A DNA stretch of 64,000 bases from the NCBI RefSeq assembly GCF_001543895.1, contig NZ_JYIJ01000017.1, forward strand, positions 372,001 through 436,000. Direction: 5' to 3'. The position numbers and the translations under genes were made by a program. Positions 1-7,836 of this stretch are shown piece after piece (positions within the stretch are counted from its first letter, which is position 1; each line of letters begins with the position of its first letter). This stretch comes from Carbonactinospora thermoautotrophica (GTDB lineage: Bacteria > Actinomycetota > Actinomycetes > Streptomycetales > Carbonactinosporaceae). The notes under the pieces were generated by a model, which made no database searches, had not been told where the DNA came from, and was given only the letters and a program-made list of their open reading frames with translations.

Positions 1-2182
1 GGAGCCAGCGCGCGTCCGGGACGTGGTCGAGCAGGTCCGGGGTCGTGACGAACACCGGGCCGGAGAACGTCGAGAGGAAGCCGCGCAGCTTCAGGTACCG
101 GTCCAGCTGCGCCCTGGCGGTCGGGGCGCCCGCGTCGGCGAACGGCGAGTCGGCGTGCAGCTCGCGGTGCAGGCGCGGGTCGATCGCGTCCTCCGGATGC
201 AGCACGATGCCGGTGTGCAGGCCCTCCAGGCGGAACGCGAGCAGGTCCTGCTCCAGGGCGTTGTCCGTGCTCTCTCCGGTGATGGCGTACAGGCCCTCGA
301 AGAGCACGTGGCTGTACGTCTCGCCGATGTGCTGGCGCTGCTCGGCCGCCCATTCCGGTTCCCGCCAGGTGCGCGGCTGGATGCGCTGGCGGCGGGGGGC
401 GGGGCCGGGCTCCTCGCCGGCCTCCGGCGCCTCGTGGTCGACGGGCTCCAGCGTGATGACCTCGGCCCGCGCCTCGGGCAGGAACCGTTCCACGGACCGG
501 CACCACTCCTCGGCCTGGCCGCCGACGTCGCGGGGCCCGATGACGAGCGAGGGCTTGTCGTAGCGCTTGCGCCCGGCCGGCGCGGGCCGCGTGGGCGGCA
601 GCGGCTCGGGACGCAGGCCGGTCAGCTCGCTGTACAGCTCGACGAGGACCTTCTCCTGCCGTTCCCAGCAGTGCTCCTCGAGGAAGCCCGGTCGGTCGTA
701 GACCGCCGTGTAGCGGTCGCGGTCCGCGAGCACCTTCTTGACGGCCTCGGCCAGGGACCTGGGGTCACCGGCCGTGAACACCTCCCCGTTGCCGGTCGCC
801 CGGGTGAACTCCGACATCGTCTTCACGTCGGAGACGACGATCGGCAGCCGGGCGTGCATGTACTCGTAGTACTTGGTGATGAGCGACAGCTCGTGGTTGG
901 GGACCCGCAGCAGCGGGATCATGCCGATGGTCGCCGACGAGAGGTAGGGGACGACCTGGTCGGTGCGCACGTACGGGGCGACGTGGAACCGGTCGGTGAC
1001 CCCGCAGCGTTCGGCGACCGCCTCGACGGCCTCCAGCCGGTGGTTGCGGATGTTCGCCACGACGACGGCGTGCACGCCCGGGAGGTACTGCAGCGCCTCG
1101 ACCATCGTGTGGATGCCGCGGTCGTGGTTGACCCAGCCCGAGTACACCAGCACCGGGACGTCGTCGGGCAGGCCGACGGTGCGGCGCAGGTTCGGCATGC
1201 CCGGCCCGCTGGCCTGGCTGTTCGCCAGCGGCGGGCAGTTGGTCACCACCGCCGGCAGCTCCCGCAGCCGGTAGGTGTCCTTGAGGATCCGCGCCAGCGT
1301 CGGCGACACGGTGAGCACGCGGTCCACGCGGTGGATGTACTCGGCCTCCAACCCGGTGTACGCGGCCCGCATCTCCGGCGTGTACGTCTGCACGCCGGTG
1401 ATCAGCTCGTGGGCGTCGTAGATGACCTTGCAGGGACGCCGGGTCACGGCGCTCACCCGGCGCGCGGCCCGCGCTGCCAGGCCGATCGTCGTGATGTCGT
1501 GGGCGTGGATGATGTCCGGCTGCAGCTGGTCGATCTCCTGGGAGAACGCCCAGTCCCAGTCGATGAACTGCGGCTGCGTGCGGCGCCAGCCACCGCCTCG
1601 CCAGAACGTGCGGAACGCGAAACCGCGCAGGCGCGCCCACAGCGGCGGCGGCTCACGCCGGAACCGCTCGTGCAGCCGCGTCGCCCAGCGCTTCCCCGCG
1701 TGCCGGGCGCGGATGGCGAACTCCACGCCGCGCAGGTACCTCGCCCGCACGCGCAGGCGGGTCCGGCGCAGCGGACCGGGCCGGCGGCCGGCGAACAGGC
1801 CCTCGGCGCGGAGTTCGTCCCGGATCCAGTACAGCTCGGCCTGCGTGTCGCGGCGGACGAACCGGGTGTAGACGCGGTCAGCGCGTTCATCGCCCGCGTG
1901 GCGGAAGCCGATCCGCCCGAGGACCCCGCGCCGGGTGAGTTCCTTGCGGTACCGGGCGAAGTTCATCGGCGCGGGCACCCAGATCACCTTCGCGCCACCG
2001 ATCGTGCTGGTCTCGCGCAGGCCGGTGGCGGAGCGCCCGAGAAGGTACACGTCCCAGCCCGCCTTGGCCATCGAGGCCGCGATCTTTTGCACGCGCGAGT
2101 CACCCGTGATGTGGTTCATCACGATCATGACCGCGCGTGGCCGACGCCCCCCGGGCCGAGCGCCCGCCTCCTCAGCTCCCAT
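1..2182 (-). CDS. Glycosyltransferase, GT4 domain fused to a second GT-like domain (3' end outside window)
   Basis: The frame is open from an ATG at 2182 to the left edge, giving about 727 visible residues. The start overlaps the stop of the upstream glycosyltransferase gene by 11 nt, so the two are probably co-translated. Residues 1 to about 515 are a GT-B/GT4 enzyme closely related to the neighbour at 2172-3764: both begin with a TGDSRxQKIA motif, both have PDIIHAHD and YDAHE motifs, and both share a C-terminal block around positions 770-900. From about residue 540 a second domain begins (GPRDVGGQAEEW) and reaches FVTTPDLLDHVPDARW at the edge. That matches the separate glycosyltransferase at 3957-5174 (NIAGQPTEW; FVSTPGLLDYVPDAR). 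The protein is therefore probably bifunctional, adding two sugars to a surface polymer in the cytoplasm. Donor and acceptor cannot be read from sequence. Confidence 0.85.
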   Translation of the reverse strand, partial: MGAEEAGARPGGRRPRAVMIVMNHITGDSRVQKIAASMAKAGWDVYLLGRSATGLRETSTIGGAKVIWVPAPMNFARYRKELTRRGVLGRIGFRHAGDERADRVYTRFVRRDTQAELYWIRDELRAEGLFAGRRPGPLRRTRLRVRARYLRGVEFAIRARHAGKRWATRLHERFRREPPPLWARLRGFAFRTFWRGGGWRRTQPQFIDWDWAFSQEIDQLQPDIIHAHDITTIGLAARAARRVSAVTRRPCKVIYDAHELITGVQTYTPEMRAAYTGLEAEYIHRVDRVLTVSPTLARILKDTYRLRELPAVVTNCPPLANSQASGPGMPNLRRTVGLPDDVPVLVYSGWVNHDRGIHTMVEALQYLPGVHAVVVANIRNHRLEAVEAVAERCGVTDRFHVAPYVRTDQVVPYLSSATIGMIPLLRVPNHELSLITKYYEYMHARLPIVVSDVKTMSEFTRATGNGEVFTAGDPRSLAEAVKKVLADRDRYTAVYDRPGFLEEHCWERQEKVLVELYSELTGLRPEPLPPTRPAPAGRKRYDKPSLVIGPRDVGGQAEEWCRSVERFLPEARAEVITLEPVDHEAPEAGEEPGPAPRRQRIQPRTWREPEWAAEQRQHIGETYSHVLFEGLYAITGESTDNALEQDLLAFRLEGLHTGIVLHPEDAIDPRLHRELHADSPFADAGAPTARAQLDRYLKLRGFLSTFSGPVFVTTPDLLDHVPDARWL

Positions 2183-3764
2183 GATTCTCGGCTATTCCTA
2201 CCCGTCGGCTCGCTTGCCTCATAGCTTTCGCCGCGCTGATCCTCGTGTAGACCCCGAGCAGCGTCGGAACCTGGTGCTCCCAGGAGAACCGCTCCAGCAG
2301 TTCGGCATCGTAGACCTTGGTGTAGCGGTCGCGGTCGGCCAGCACCGCGCGCACGGCGTTCGCGCAGCCGGTCGCGTCCCCTGCCGGGTACACCTCGCCG
2401 TTGCCCAGCTCGCGTGTGAGGTCCGCCTGCCCCCGCATGTCGCTGACCACCACCGGCAGGCCGGCGTGCATGAACTCGTAGTACTTGGTGCAGATCGCGA
2501 TCTGGTGGGCCGGGGTGGGCAGCAGCGGGATGATCCCGACGGTCGCGGTCCGGATGAAGTCCACGACCTGGTGCGGCTTGACGTAGGGCAGGATGTGCAG
2601 CCGGTCGGCGACTCCCAACTCGGCGGCGCGCTCCTCCAGGGCCACCACGTAACGGTGCCGCTCACCGACCAGCACGGCGAAGTGCACCCCCGGCAGCCGC
2701 GGCAGGGCCTCGACCACGGTGGTGAGGCCCCGCAACGGCGTGACGACGCCGGGATAGACCAGGATGGGTACCCGCGGGTCCAGCCCGAGAACGGTCCGCA
2801 CGTCCGACACCGGCTCCTCGTCCGGACGGTCCCGTTCCGGCATGTTCGCGACCACGGCCGGCAACTCCGAAAGCCGGTACCGGTCGCGCAGGATCTCCGC
2901 CAACGGGTGGCACACCGTGATCACCGCGTCGGCCAGGGAGATGTACTTGGCCTCCTGGTGGGTCATGACCGGGCTCCAGGAGGGGTCCGCGCGCACCACC
3001 CCGGCGACGTACTCGTGCGCGTCGTACACGACCTTGACGGTGCGACCGGCCTTCCGGGCGCGAGCGGCGGCCCGGACCGCCAGCCCGAGGGCGTCGACGT
3101 CGTGCGCGTGGATGATGTCCGGCCGCGCCTTGTCGATCTCCGGGCCGAACGCGATCTCGAAGTCGGTCAGCTCCGGCTGGTAACGCCAGGCGCCCTTGTC
3201 GTGGGAGAGGGCGCAGACGGTGCGCGTCTTGATCCGGTCCCACGCGGACGGGGCGATCTTGCGGCGCTGAAACCGTCGGGCGCTGCGCTCGTACAGGCGC
3301 CGACGCCCCTCCACCAGGTAACCACGCCAGCGTAAGCGGGCCCTGAGCCACGCCAGCCGCATGCGGTGGAACGGGTTGGCTCCCAGTTCCCGGGCACGCC
3401 ACAGCTCCACCTGCAGATCGTGGCGCCGTGCCCGCTGCTCCTCGCACCGCATCCGGGACAGGTCCGCCGAGCGGTAGCCGAGCCATCCGAGCAGCCCGCG
3501 CGGCGGATGGGTACGGCGGTAGGTCTGCCCGGTCATCCGCGCCGGCACCTTGATCACCCGGGCGTCGCCGAGCCGCGACTCCTCGCGGCGACTGCTCTTG
3601 GCACGGCCGATCAACGTGACGTCCCATCCGGCCGCGGCGGCCGAGCGCGCGATCTTCTGCGCACGTGAGTCACCGGTGACGAAGTTGGTCAACACCATGA
3701 CGACGCGGGAGGTGTCCCCCCGCTCGGCGCCACGGTGACCGGCCTGCTCGGGGCTGCTGGACAA
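2172..3764 (-). CDS. GT4-family glycosyltransferase
   Basis: This 530-residue GT-B glycosyltransferase has an N-terminal acceptor domain (VLTNFVTGDSRAQKIA), a central PDIIHAHDVDALGLA and VVYDAHEY segment, and a C-terminal donor domain with VYPGVVTPLRGL, HILPYVK and PLLPTPAHQIAICTKYYE followed by MHAGLPVVVSD. I take TTG at 3764 as the start because a perfect AGGAGG lies 7 nt upstream; the next in-frame ATG (residue 23) would cut into the first beta strand. It follows 3957-5174 after an AT-rich 192-nt gap and overlaps the fused glycosyltransferase downstream. The long basic insert at about residues 85-190 is shared with the paralogue. It is likely a cytoplasmic enzyme of cell-surface polysaccharide assembly; the sugar is unknown. 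Confidence 0.88.
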   Translation of the reverse strand: MSSSPEQAGHRGAERGDTSRVVMVLTNFVTGDSRAQKIARSAAAAGWDVTLIGRAKSSRREESRLGDARVIKVPARMTGQTYRRTHPPRGLLGWLGYRSADLSRMRCEEQRARRHDLQVELWRARELGANPFHRMRLAWLRARLRWRGYLVEGRRRLYERSARRFQRRKIAPSAWDRIKTRTVCALSHDKGAWRYQPELTDFEIAFGPEIDKARPDIIHAHDVDALGLAVRAAARARKAGRTVKVVYDAHEYVAGVVRADPSWSPVMTHQEAKYISLADAVITVCHPLAEILRDRYRLSELPAVVANMPERDRPDEEPVSDVRTVLGLDPRVPILVYPGVVTPLRGLTTVVEALPRLPGVHFAVLVGERHRYVVALEERAAELGVADRLHILPYVKPHQVVDFIRTATVGIIPLLPTPAHQIAICTKYYEFMHAGLPVVVSDMRGQADLTRELGNGEVYPAGDATGCANAVRAVLADRDRYTKVYDAELLERFSWEHQVPTLLGVYTRISAAKAMRQASRRVGIAENHGS

Positions 3765-3845
3765 GCGGGTGCCTCCTCGGATCGAACCCGGCCTTCCGGG
3801 GATGGGCGGGAGACTTCAAGTCCTCTACCCATGTGACCGAAAGTA

Positions 3846-3912
3846 ATCATGCCGCCACGGCATAATCAGGGATGATCCGACACATACCATTGCTTAATAT
3901 CTGCCTAATATC
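3846..3912. promoter_or_regulatory. AT-rich intergenic segment with inverted and direct repeats
   Basis: The 192-nt gap before the glycosyltransferase at 2172-3764 is strikingly AT-rich for this genome. It holds an inverted repeat at 3846-3866 (ATGCCG-cca-CGGCAT core, extended by two further pairs beyond one mismatch). A heptamer TAATATC is repeated at 3895-3901 and 3906-3912, an 11-bp period that would place both copies on one DNA face. I infer a promoter/operator region for the two distal glycosyltransferase genes; no regulator can be named. Confidence 0.4.
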
Positions 3913-3956
3913 ACGCAAAGTACTATCTACCGTCACCCCAAAGGGCTAGGCGCGCG

Positions 3957-5174
3957 CTACTTGCGGCGGACCCGCGCGGCCAGCCGGCGGGCCGCCAGGT
4001 GCAGGGCGGGGTTGGCTTCGATGCGGTCGCGCAGCGTGGGCCGGGCCGGGGCGCCGCCCTCCCGACGCAGCCGCTCGACCTCGGCCTCCAGCGCGCGCAA
4101 CCGCGCGTCGCCGGCCGTGCGGGGCCAGTCCGGGTACCCCGCGGTGATCTTGGTCCGGGGCGCGGTGTACTCCTGGACCAGCAGGCGCGCCACGGCCTCC
4201 CGGTCGTGATGCCTGCGGACCCAGGCGACGCCCTCGGCGCGCAGGCGGGCCCGCTCCCGCGGGTCGGCCGCCAGCTCGCGCACCACCTTGCCGAGCGTGT
4301 CCTTGGTGACCTCGACCACGGGCGTGCCCGGGGTGCGGGCCCGGTTGCGCTCGTGCACGTGGGCCAGTGCGACGGCGCCGCAGGCCATGGCCTCGACCGC
4401 CACCAGGCCGTGGTCGCCGATCGTCATCGAGTCCACGACCATGTCGGCCCGCCGGAACTCGGCCTTCACCTGCTCGCGGGTGAGCCCGGACAGCGCCCGG
4501 TACTCGATCACGCCCTGCTCGTGCAACGGGATCAGGGCGGCGTCCACGTGGTGCGAGCCCTTGGTGGCCCGCTTGGACGGGATGTGCACCACGACCGGCT
4601 TGTCCGGCTCCGGGCCGCGCTCGGTCGCCCAGGCGGCGGCGTCGATGGCGAGCGGGATGTGCCGGGCGTCCGGCACGTAGTCCAGCAGCCCGGGGGTGGA
4701 GACGAACATGCGGTCGCAGAACCGCCGGCAGATCGACACCCGGGCGAGAATCGCGTCCTCGTCCACGGTCGCGTCCGCCAGGTACGAGTCCGGACCCTCC
4801 CGCTCCATGTGCTTGGACTTCAGCCGCACGTCCGAGCCGTGCCAGTGCATGAAGACCCGCTTGCCCAGGCTGCGCAGCAACGGCAGGTCCCACAGCTCGG
4901 GCAGCTCCGGCTCGTGCGCGTTGAGCAGCGAGCGCCCGTACTGGAAGTGGAAGACGTCGAAGCCGCGGACCGCGTCGTCGAGCACCTGCCACCGGTACAG
5001 CGGATCGGCGAGCAGCCGGTCCTGATCGAAGACCCGGTCCACCGGGATGCCGAACGCCGCCTCGCCGAAGCTCCACACCTCGGCGTGGTGGCCCAGCTCC
5101 TTCAGCGCCGCCGCCCACTCGGTGGGCTGCCCGGCGATGTTCCGCGGCGCGAACAGGACGCGCAGCCGCTTCAC
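3957..5174 (-). CDS. GT-B glycosyltransferase
   Basis: The product is a 405-residue GT-B protein: VLFAPRNIAGQPTEWAAAL at the N-terminus, HFQYGRS, HWHGSDVR, FVSTPGLLDYVPDAR at the domain hinge, VHIPSKRATKGSH, then a donor-binding EAMACG stretch. I chose GTG at 5174 because AAGGAGG lies 4 nt upstream and because the longer ATG start at 5213 would overlap the preceding gene and lacks a ribosome site. The gene follows the glycosyltransferase ending at 5191 by 16 nt. Its family also supplies the second domain of the fused enzyme at the left edge. Probable role: sugar transfer in surface glycan assembly. Substrates are unknown. Confidence 0.83.
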   Translation of the reverse strand: MKRLRVLFAPRNIAGQPTEWAAALKELGHHAEVWSFGEAAFGIPVDRVFDQDRLLADPLYRWQVLDDAVRGFDVFHFQYGRSLLNAHEPELPELWDLPLLRSLGKRVFMHWHGSDVRLKSKHMEREGPDSYLADATVDEDAILARVSICRRFCDRMFVSTPGLLDYVPDARHIPLAIDAAAWATERGPEPDKPVVVHIPSKRATKGSHHVDAALIPLHEQGVIEYRALSGLTREQVKAEFRRADMVVDSMTIGDHGLVAVEAMACGAVALAHVHERNRARTPGTPVVEVTKDTLGKVVRELAADPRERARLRAEGVAWVRRHHDREAVARLLVQEYTAPRTKITAGYPDWPRTAGDARLRALEAEVERLRREGGAPARPTLRDRIEANPALHLAARRLAARVRRK

Positions 5175-5190
5175 CGCGCCTCCTTCACGG

Positions 5191-6351
5191 TCAGGGGTCA
5201 CCCACCTTCTCATCGTCGGCCGCCAACCGCTCGTACAGGCCGGTCAGCACGGCCGCGTCCTTCTCCCAGGACAGCTCCCGCGCCGAGTCCCGCACGTTCC
5301 GGGCCAGCTCGGCGTACCGGTCGCAGGCCTCCCGGATCGCGGCGGCCAGCCCGGCGGCGTCCCCAGGCCGGTACAGCACGCCGATGCCGTGCCGGGTGAC
5401 GACGCGCCGCAGCTCGGCCACGTCAGTGGCGACGACCGGCACGCCCGCCTTGACCGCGTGGAACAGCTTGTTCGGCAGCGCGAGCCGGTGGTTGATCCAG
5501 CGGTCGGAGTGGGTGACCAGAGCCAGCCCGTTCTCCCGCAGCAGCGCGTCCACCTCGGCCACGGGCAGCGGCGGGCGGACCGTGGCCGGACCGGGGTCGA
5601 AGCCGGCCAGGTACGTCTCGTCGGCGGGGCCCACCAGGGTGACCGGCAGATCGACCAGGCGCGCGGCGGCCACGATCGTCTCCAGCTCCCGGTACGGGCC
5701 CAGCCGGCCCGCGTACACCAGGCCGCGCGGGGCCTTGGGCGGCGCGGGCGGCTCGGCGTAGGGGAACGTGTTGCGCACCACCCGCACGTGCGACCAGCCG
5801 TACCGCGCGCGCAACTGCTCCGCCACGCCCTCGCCCACGGTGACGACGGCGTCGGCACGCGCGCCGAGCCGCTGCTCGACCCGGCTCTCCCGCCACTTCT
5901 GCAGCGGGGCCGGCCGGCCGACCCGGGGTCGGCCCGGCCAGTACTCGTGGGTGTCGTACACGAGCTTCGCGCCCCGCTCGTCCGCCAGCCGGGCACCCAA
6001 CTCCAGGGTGGAGAAGTCGTGCGCGTGCACCACGTCGAACTCACGGGATCGCGCGTCCTGGTACGCGGCCCGCGCCCAGGACCGGAACACCTGGTTGCGG
6101 TGCTGCGGCAGCAGCAGCCAACGCGCCGCGCGCAGGTGGACCGGCAGCCTGCGGGACGCCCCGGCGCCGTCCTTCTTGAAGGCCGACCGGCCACCGGCCG
6201 AGGACACGGTGAACCCGGCCGGCCGGTACCCCTCCGGCACGTCCTTGCCGATGACGTGCACCTGGTGGCCGGCCTCGGCCAGCGTCGCCGCTTCGCGTAC
6301 CACCCGGGCGTCGTTCGCCACGTTGGTGGCCACCAGCATGAGGATCTTCAC
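5191..6351 (-). CDS. GT4-family glycosyltransferase
   Basis: This 386-residue GT-B enzyme opens with KILMLVATNVANDARVV, the actinobacterial variant of the GT4 N-terminal strand. It has FDVVHAHDFSTLELGARLA and VYDTHEYWPGR in the middle, LVYAGRLGPYRELETIV opening the donor domain, and PNKLFHAVKAGVPVVATD near the C-terminus. GTG at 6351 starts 2 nt after the stop of the GT2 gene, implying translational coupling. A much longer open frame continues upstream in this frame through the GT2 gene, but it is a shadow of that gene. It is likely to act in the cytoplasm on a lipid-linked or growing glycan. Confidence 0.86.
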   Translation of the reverse strand: MKILMLVATNVANDARVVREAATLAEAGHQVHVIGKDVPEGYRPAGFTVSSAGGRSAFKKDGAGASRRLPVHLRAARWLLLPQHRNQVFRSWARAAYQDARSREFDVVHAHDFSTLELGARLADERGAKLVYDTHEYWPGRPRVGRPAPLQKWRESRVEQRLGARADAVVTVGEGVAEQLRARYGWSHVRVVRNTFPYAEPPAPPKAPRGLVYAGRLGPYRELETIVAAARLVDLPVTLVGPADETYLAGFDPGPATVRPPLPVAEVDALLRENGLALVTHSDRWINHRLALPNKLFHAVKAGVPVVATDVAELRRVVTRHGIGVLYRPGDAAGLAAAIREACDRYAELARNVRDSARELSWEKDAAVLTGLYERLAADDEKVGDP

Positions 6352-6353
6352 GG

Positions 6354-7430
6354 TCAGGCGTCTTCTCGCGCGGGTCGGGTCTGCTCTCCTGGCCGCTTTC
6401 CCTCCCACCCGGGGACGAGCCGCGCCGGGCTGGTCAGGAACCCGATCGCCCACGAGAAGTGCATGGTCGGGATCACCAGCGGCAGCCGGACCAGCGCGGC
6501 CGGTTCGAGCCGGCGGCCGATCCACAGCGAGCCGACCAGGACGCCGGCCAGGTAACCGCCGGGGATCACGAACCCCAGCGGGAAGCCGGCCACGCCGGCG
6601 ACCGTGCCGGCGACGATCAGCAGCAGCGCCGTGGGCGGCGCCAGGTACCGGAAGTTGATCGAACCCTTGTGCAGCCGCGCCACCACCCGGCGCCAGCGGC
6701 CATAGTTGAAGTACTGCTTGGCCAGCGCCTTCAGGTTGGGCCGCGGCCGGTAGGTGACCTTGAGCCGGGGGGAGAACCAGACCAGCCCGCCGGCCTGGCG
6801 GATCCGCCAGTTCAACTCCCAGTCCTGGGCGCGGACGAACGACTCGTCGTACCCGCCGAGCCGCTCCAGCGTCTCGCGGCGGAACACGCCGAGATACACC
6901 GTGTCGGCCGGGCCCTCCTCGCCGCCGGTGTGGAACCGGGCGTTGCCGACCCCGAGCGGGGAGCTCATCGCGCAGGCGACGGCCTTCTCGAACGGCGTGG
7001 TGCCCTCGGCGTGCATGATGCCGCCGACGTTGTCCGCTCCGGTCTCCGCCAGCAACTCGACCGCGATCCGGACGTAGTCGGGCGGCAGCATGCCGTGCCC
7101 GTCCACCCGCACGATCACGCCGTACCGCGCGGCGGCGATCGCCCGGTTCAGCGCCGACGGCGTCTTGCCGCTGGGGTTGGGGACCGTGCGCACCCGGGAA
7201 TCCTGGGCGGCCAGCGCGTGCGCGATCTCGTCGGTCCGGTCGGTGGACGGCCCGAGAGCGATCACCACCTCGATCTCGCCCGGGTAGTCCTGGGCGAGGA
7301 CGTGCTGGACCGCGGTACGCAGGTGCCGTTCCTCGTTCAGCACCGGCATCACGACCGACACCGGAGGCCATCCCCGATGGAGGAGATCGCCGCCCCCGGG
7401 CGACGCCGGGTCGGGAGCAGAAGGGGTCAT
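6354..7430 (-). CDS. GT2-family glycosyltransferase, ExoA-like, membrane-anchored
   Basis: The 358-residue product has a GT-A fold: PVSVVMPVLNEERHLRTA is the N-terminal strand, IALGPSTDRTDEI the nucleotide-binding segment, VRVDGHGML the DXD-like metal site, and SFVRAQDWELNWRIRQAGG the ExxW/acceptor region. Two or three hydrophobic segments at about residues 262-340 suggest C-terminal membrane anchoring, as in succinoglycan-type ExoA enzymes. I place the start at ATG 7430; the frame stays open upstream but that part is rich in Arg and Gly with no conserved features. This is the promoter-proximal gene of the five-gene glycosyltransferase run and is divergent from the LCP gene at 7837. Confidence 0.86.
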   Translation of the reverse strand: MTPSAPDPASPGGGDLLHRGWPPVSVVMPVLNEERHLRTAVQHVLAQDYPGEIEVVIALGPSTDRTDEIAHALAAQDSRVRTVPNPSGKTPSALNRAIAAARYGVIVRVDGHGMLPPDYVRIAVELLAETGADNVGGIMHAEGTTPFEKAVACAMSSPLGVGNARFHTGGEEGPADTVYLGVFRRETLERLGGYDESFVRAQDWELNWRIRQAGGLVWFSPRLKVTYRPRPNLKALAKQYFNYGRWRRVVARLHKGSINFRYLAPPTALLLIVAGTVAGVAGFPLGFVIPGGYLAGVLVGSLWIGRRLEPAALVRLPLVIPTMHFSWAIGFLTSPARLVPGWEGKRPGEQTRPAREDA

Positions 7431-7836
7431 CGCCTCATTCCGCAAGGACTGGGCAGGCTCACAAAGCTGTTCGGGCCGCGGGCGCTCGGCGCGGCGGAAC
7501 GGAGACTCAGGGTAGCGGATCCGCACCCTGGCCAAAGTCACGCCGCCGCTCCTGGTGAGCCAGCCCTGGTGCGTTCTCGGTTCTCGCGCGCACGTGACCT
7601 CGCCGCGGGGAAAGACGTTCACATATCGCCCGCAGCGGTCACATGCCCCGTGAGGCTTGCTGGCCTGACGGGCGCACGGCCTACCATCCAACAAACTTCG
7701 CCGGGTCTTCGGACGAGGCAACCGACGGGCCCGGTCACGCGTCACCCATGTCAGCGGGGCGCGCCTGGCGCGCGGCTCGCCTGGGGTGGGGAATCCAGCC
7801 CGGCACACGACACGCCACCTGGAGGTTCTGCCCAGC
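7431..7836. other. Divergent intergenic region between glycosyltransferase operon and LCP gene
   Basis: This 406-nt stretch carries no convincing gene. Open frames cross it on both strands but show only Arg/Pro/Gly-rich shadow composition. It must hold the promoters for the leftward glycosyltransferase run and the rightward LCP gene. I do not see a clear -10/-35 pair I would commit to. Confidence 0.4.

Noticed and set aside
23-2224. A 733-codon open frame on the + strand, and similar long frames opposite other genes (e.g. 21291-23702, 42695-43768)
   Set aside because: They are antisense or shifted-frame shadows of high-GC genes: Arg/Pro/Gly/Val/Leu/His-rich composition with no family motifs, while the other strand or frame encodes recognisable enzymes.
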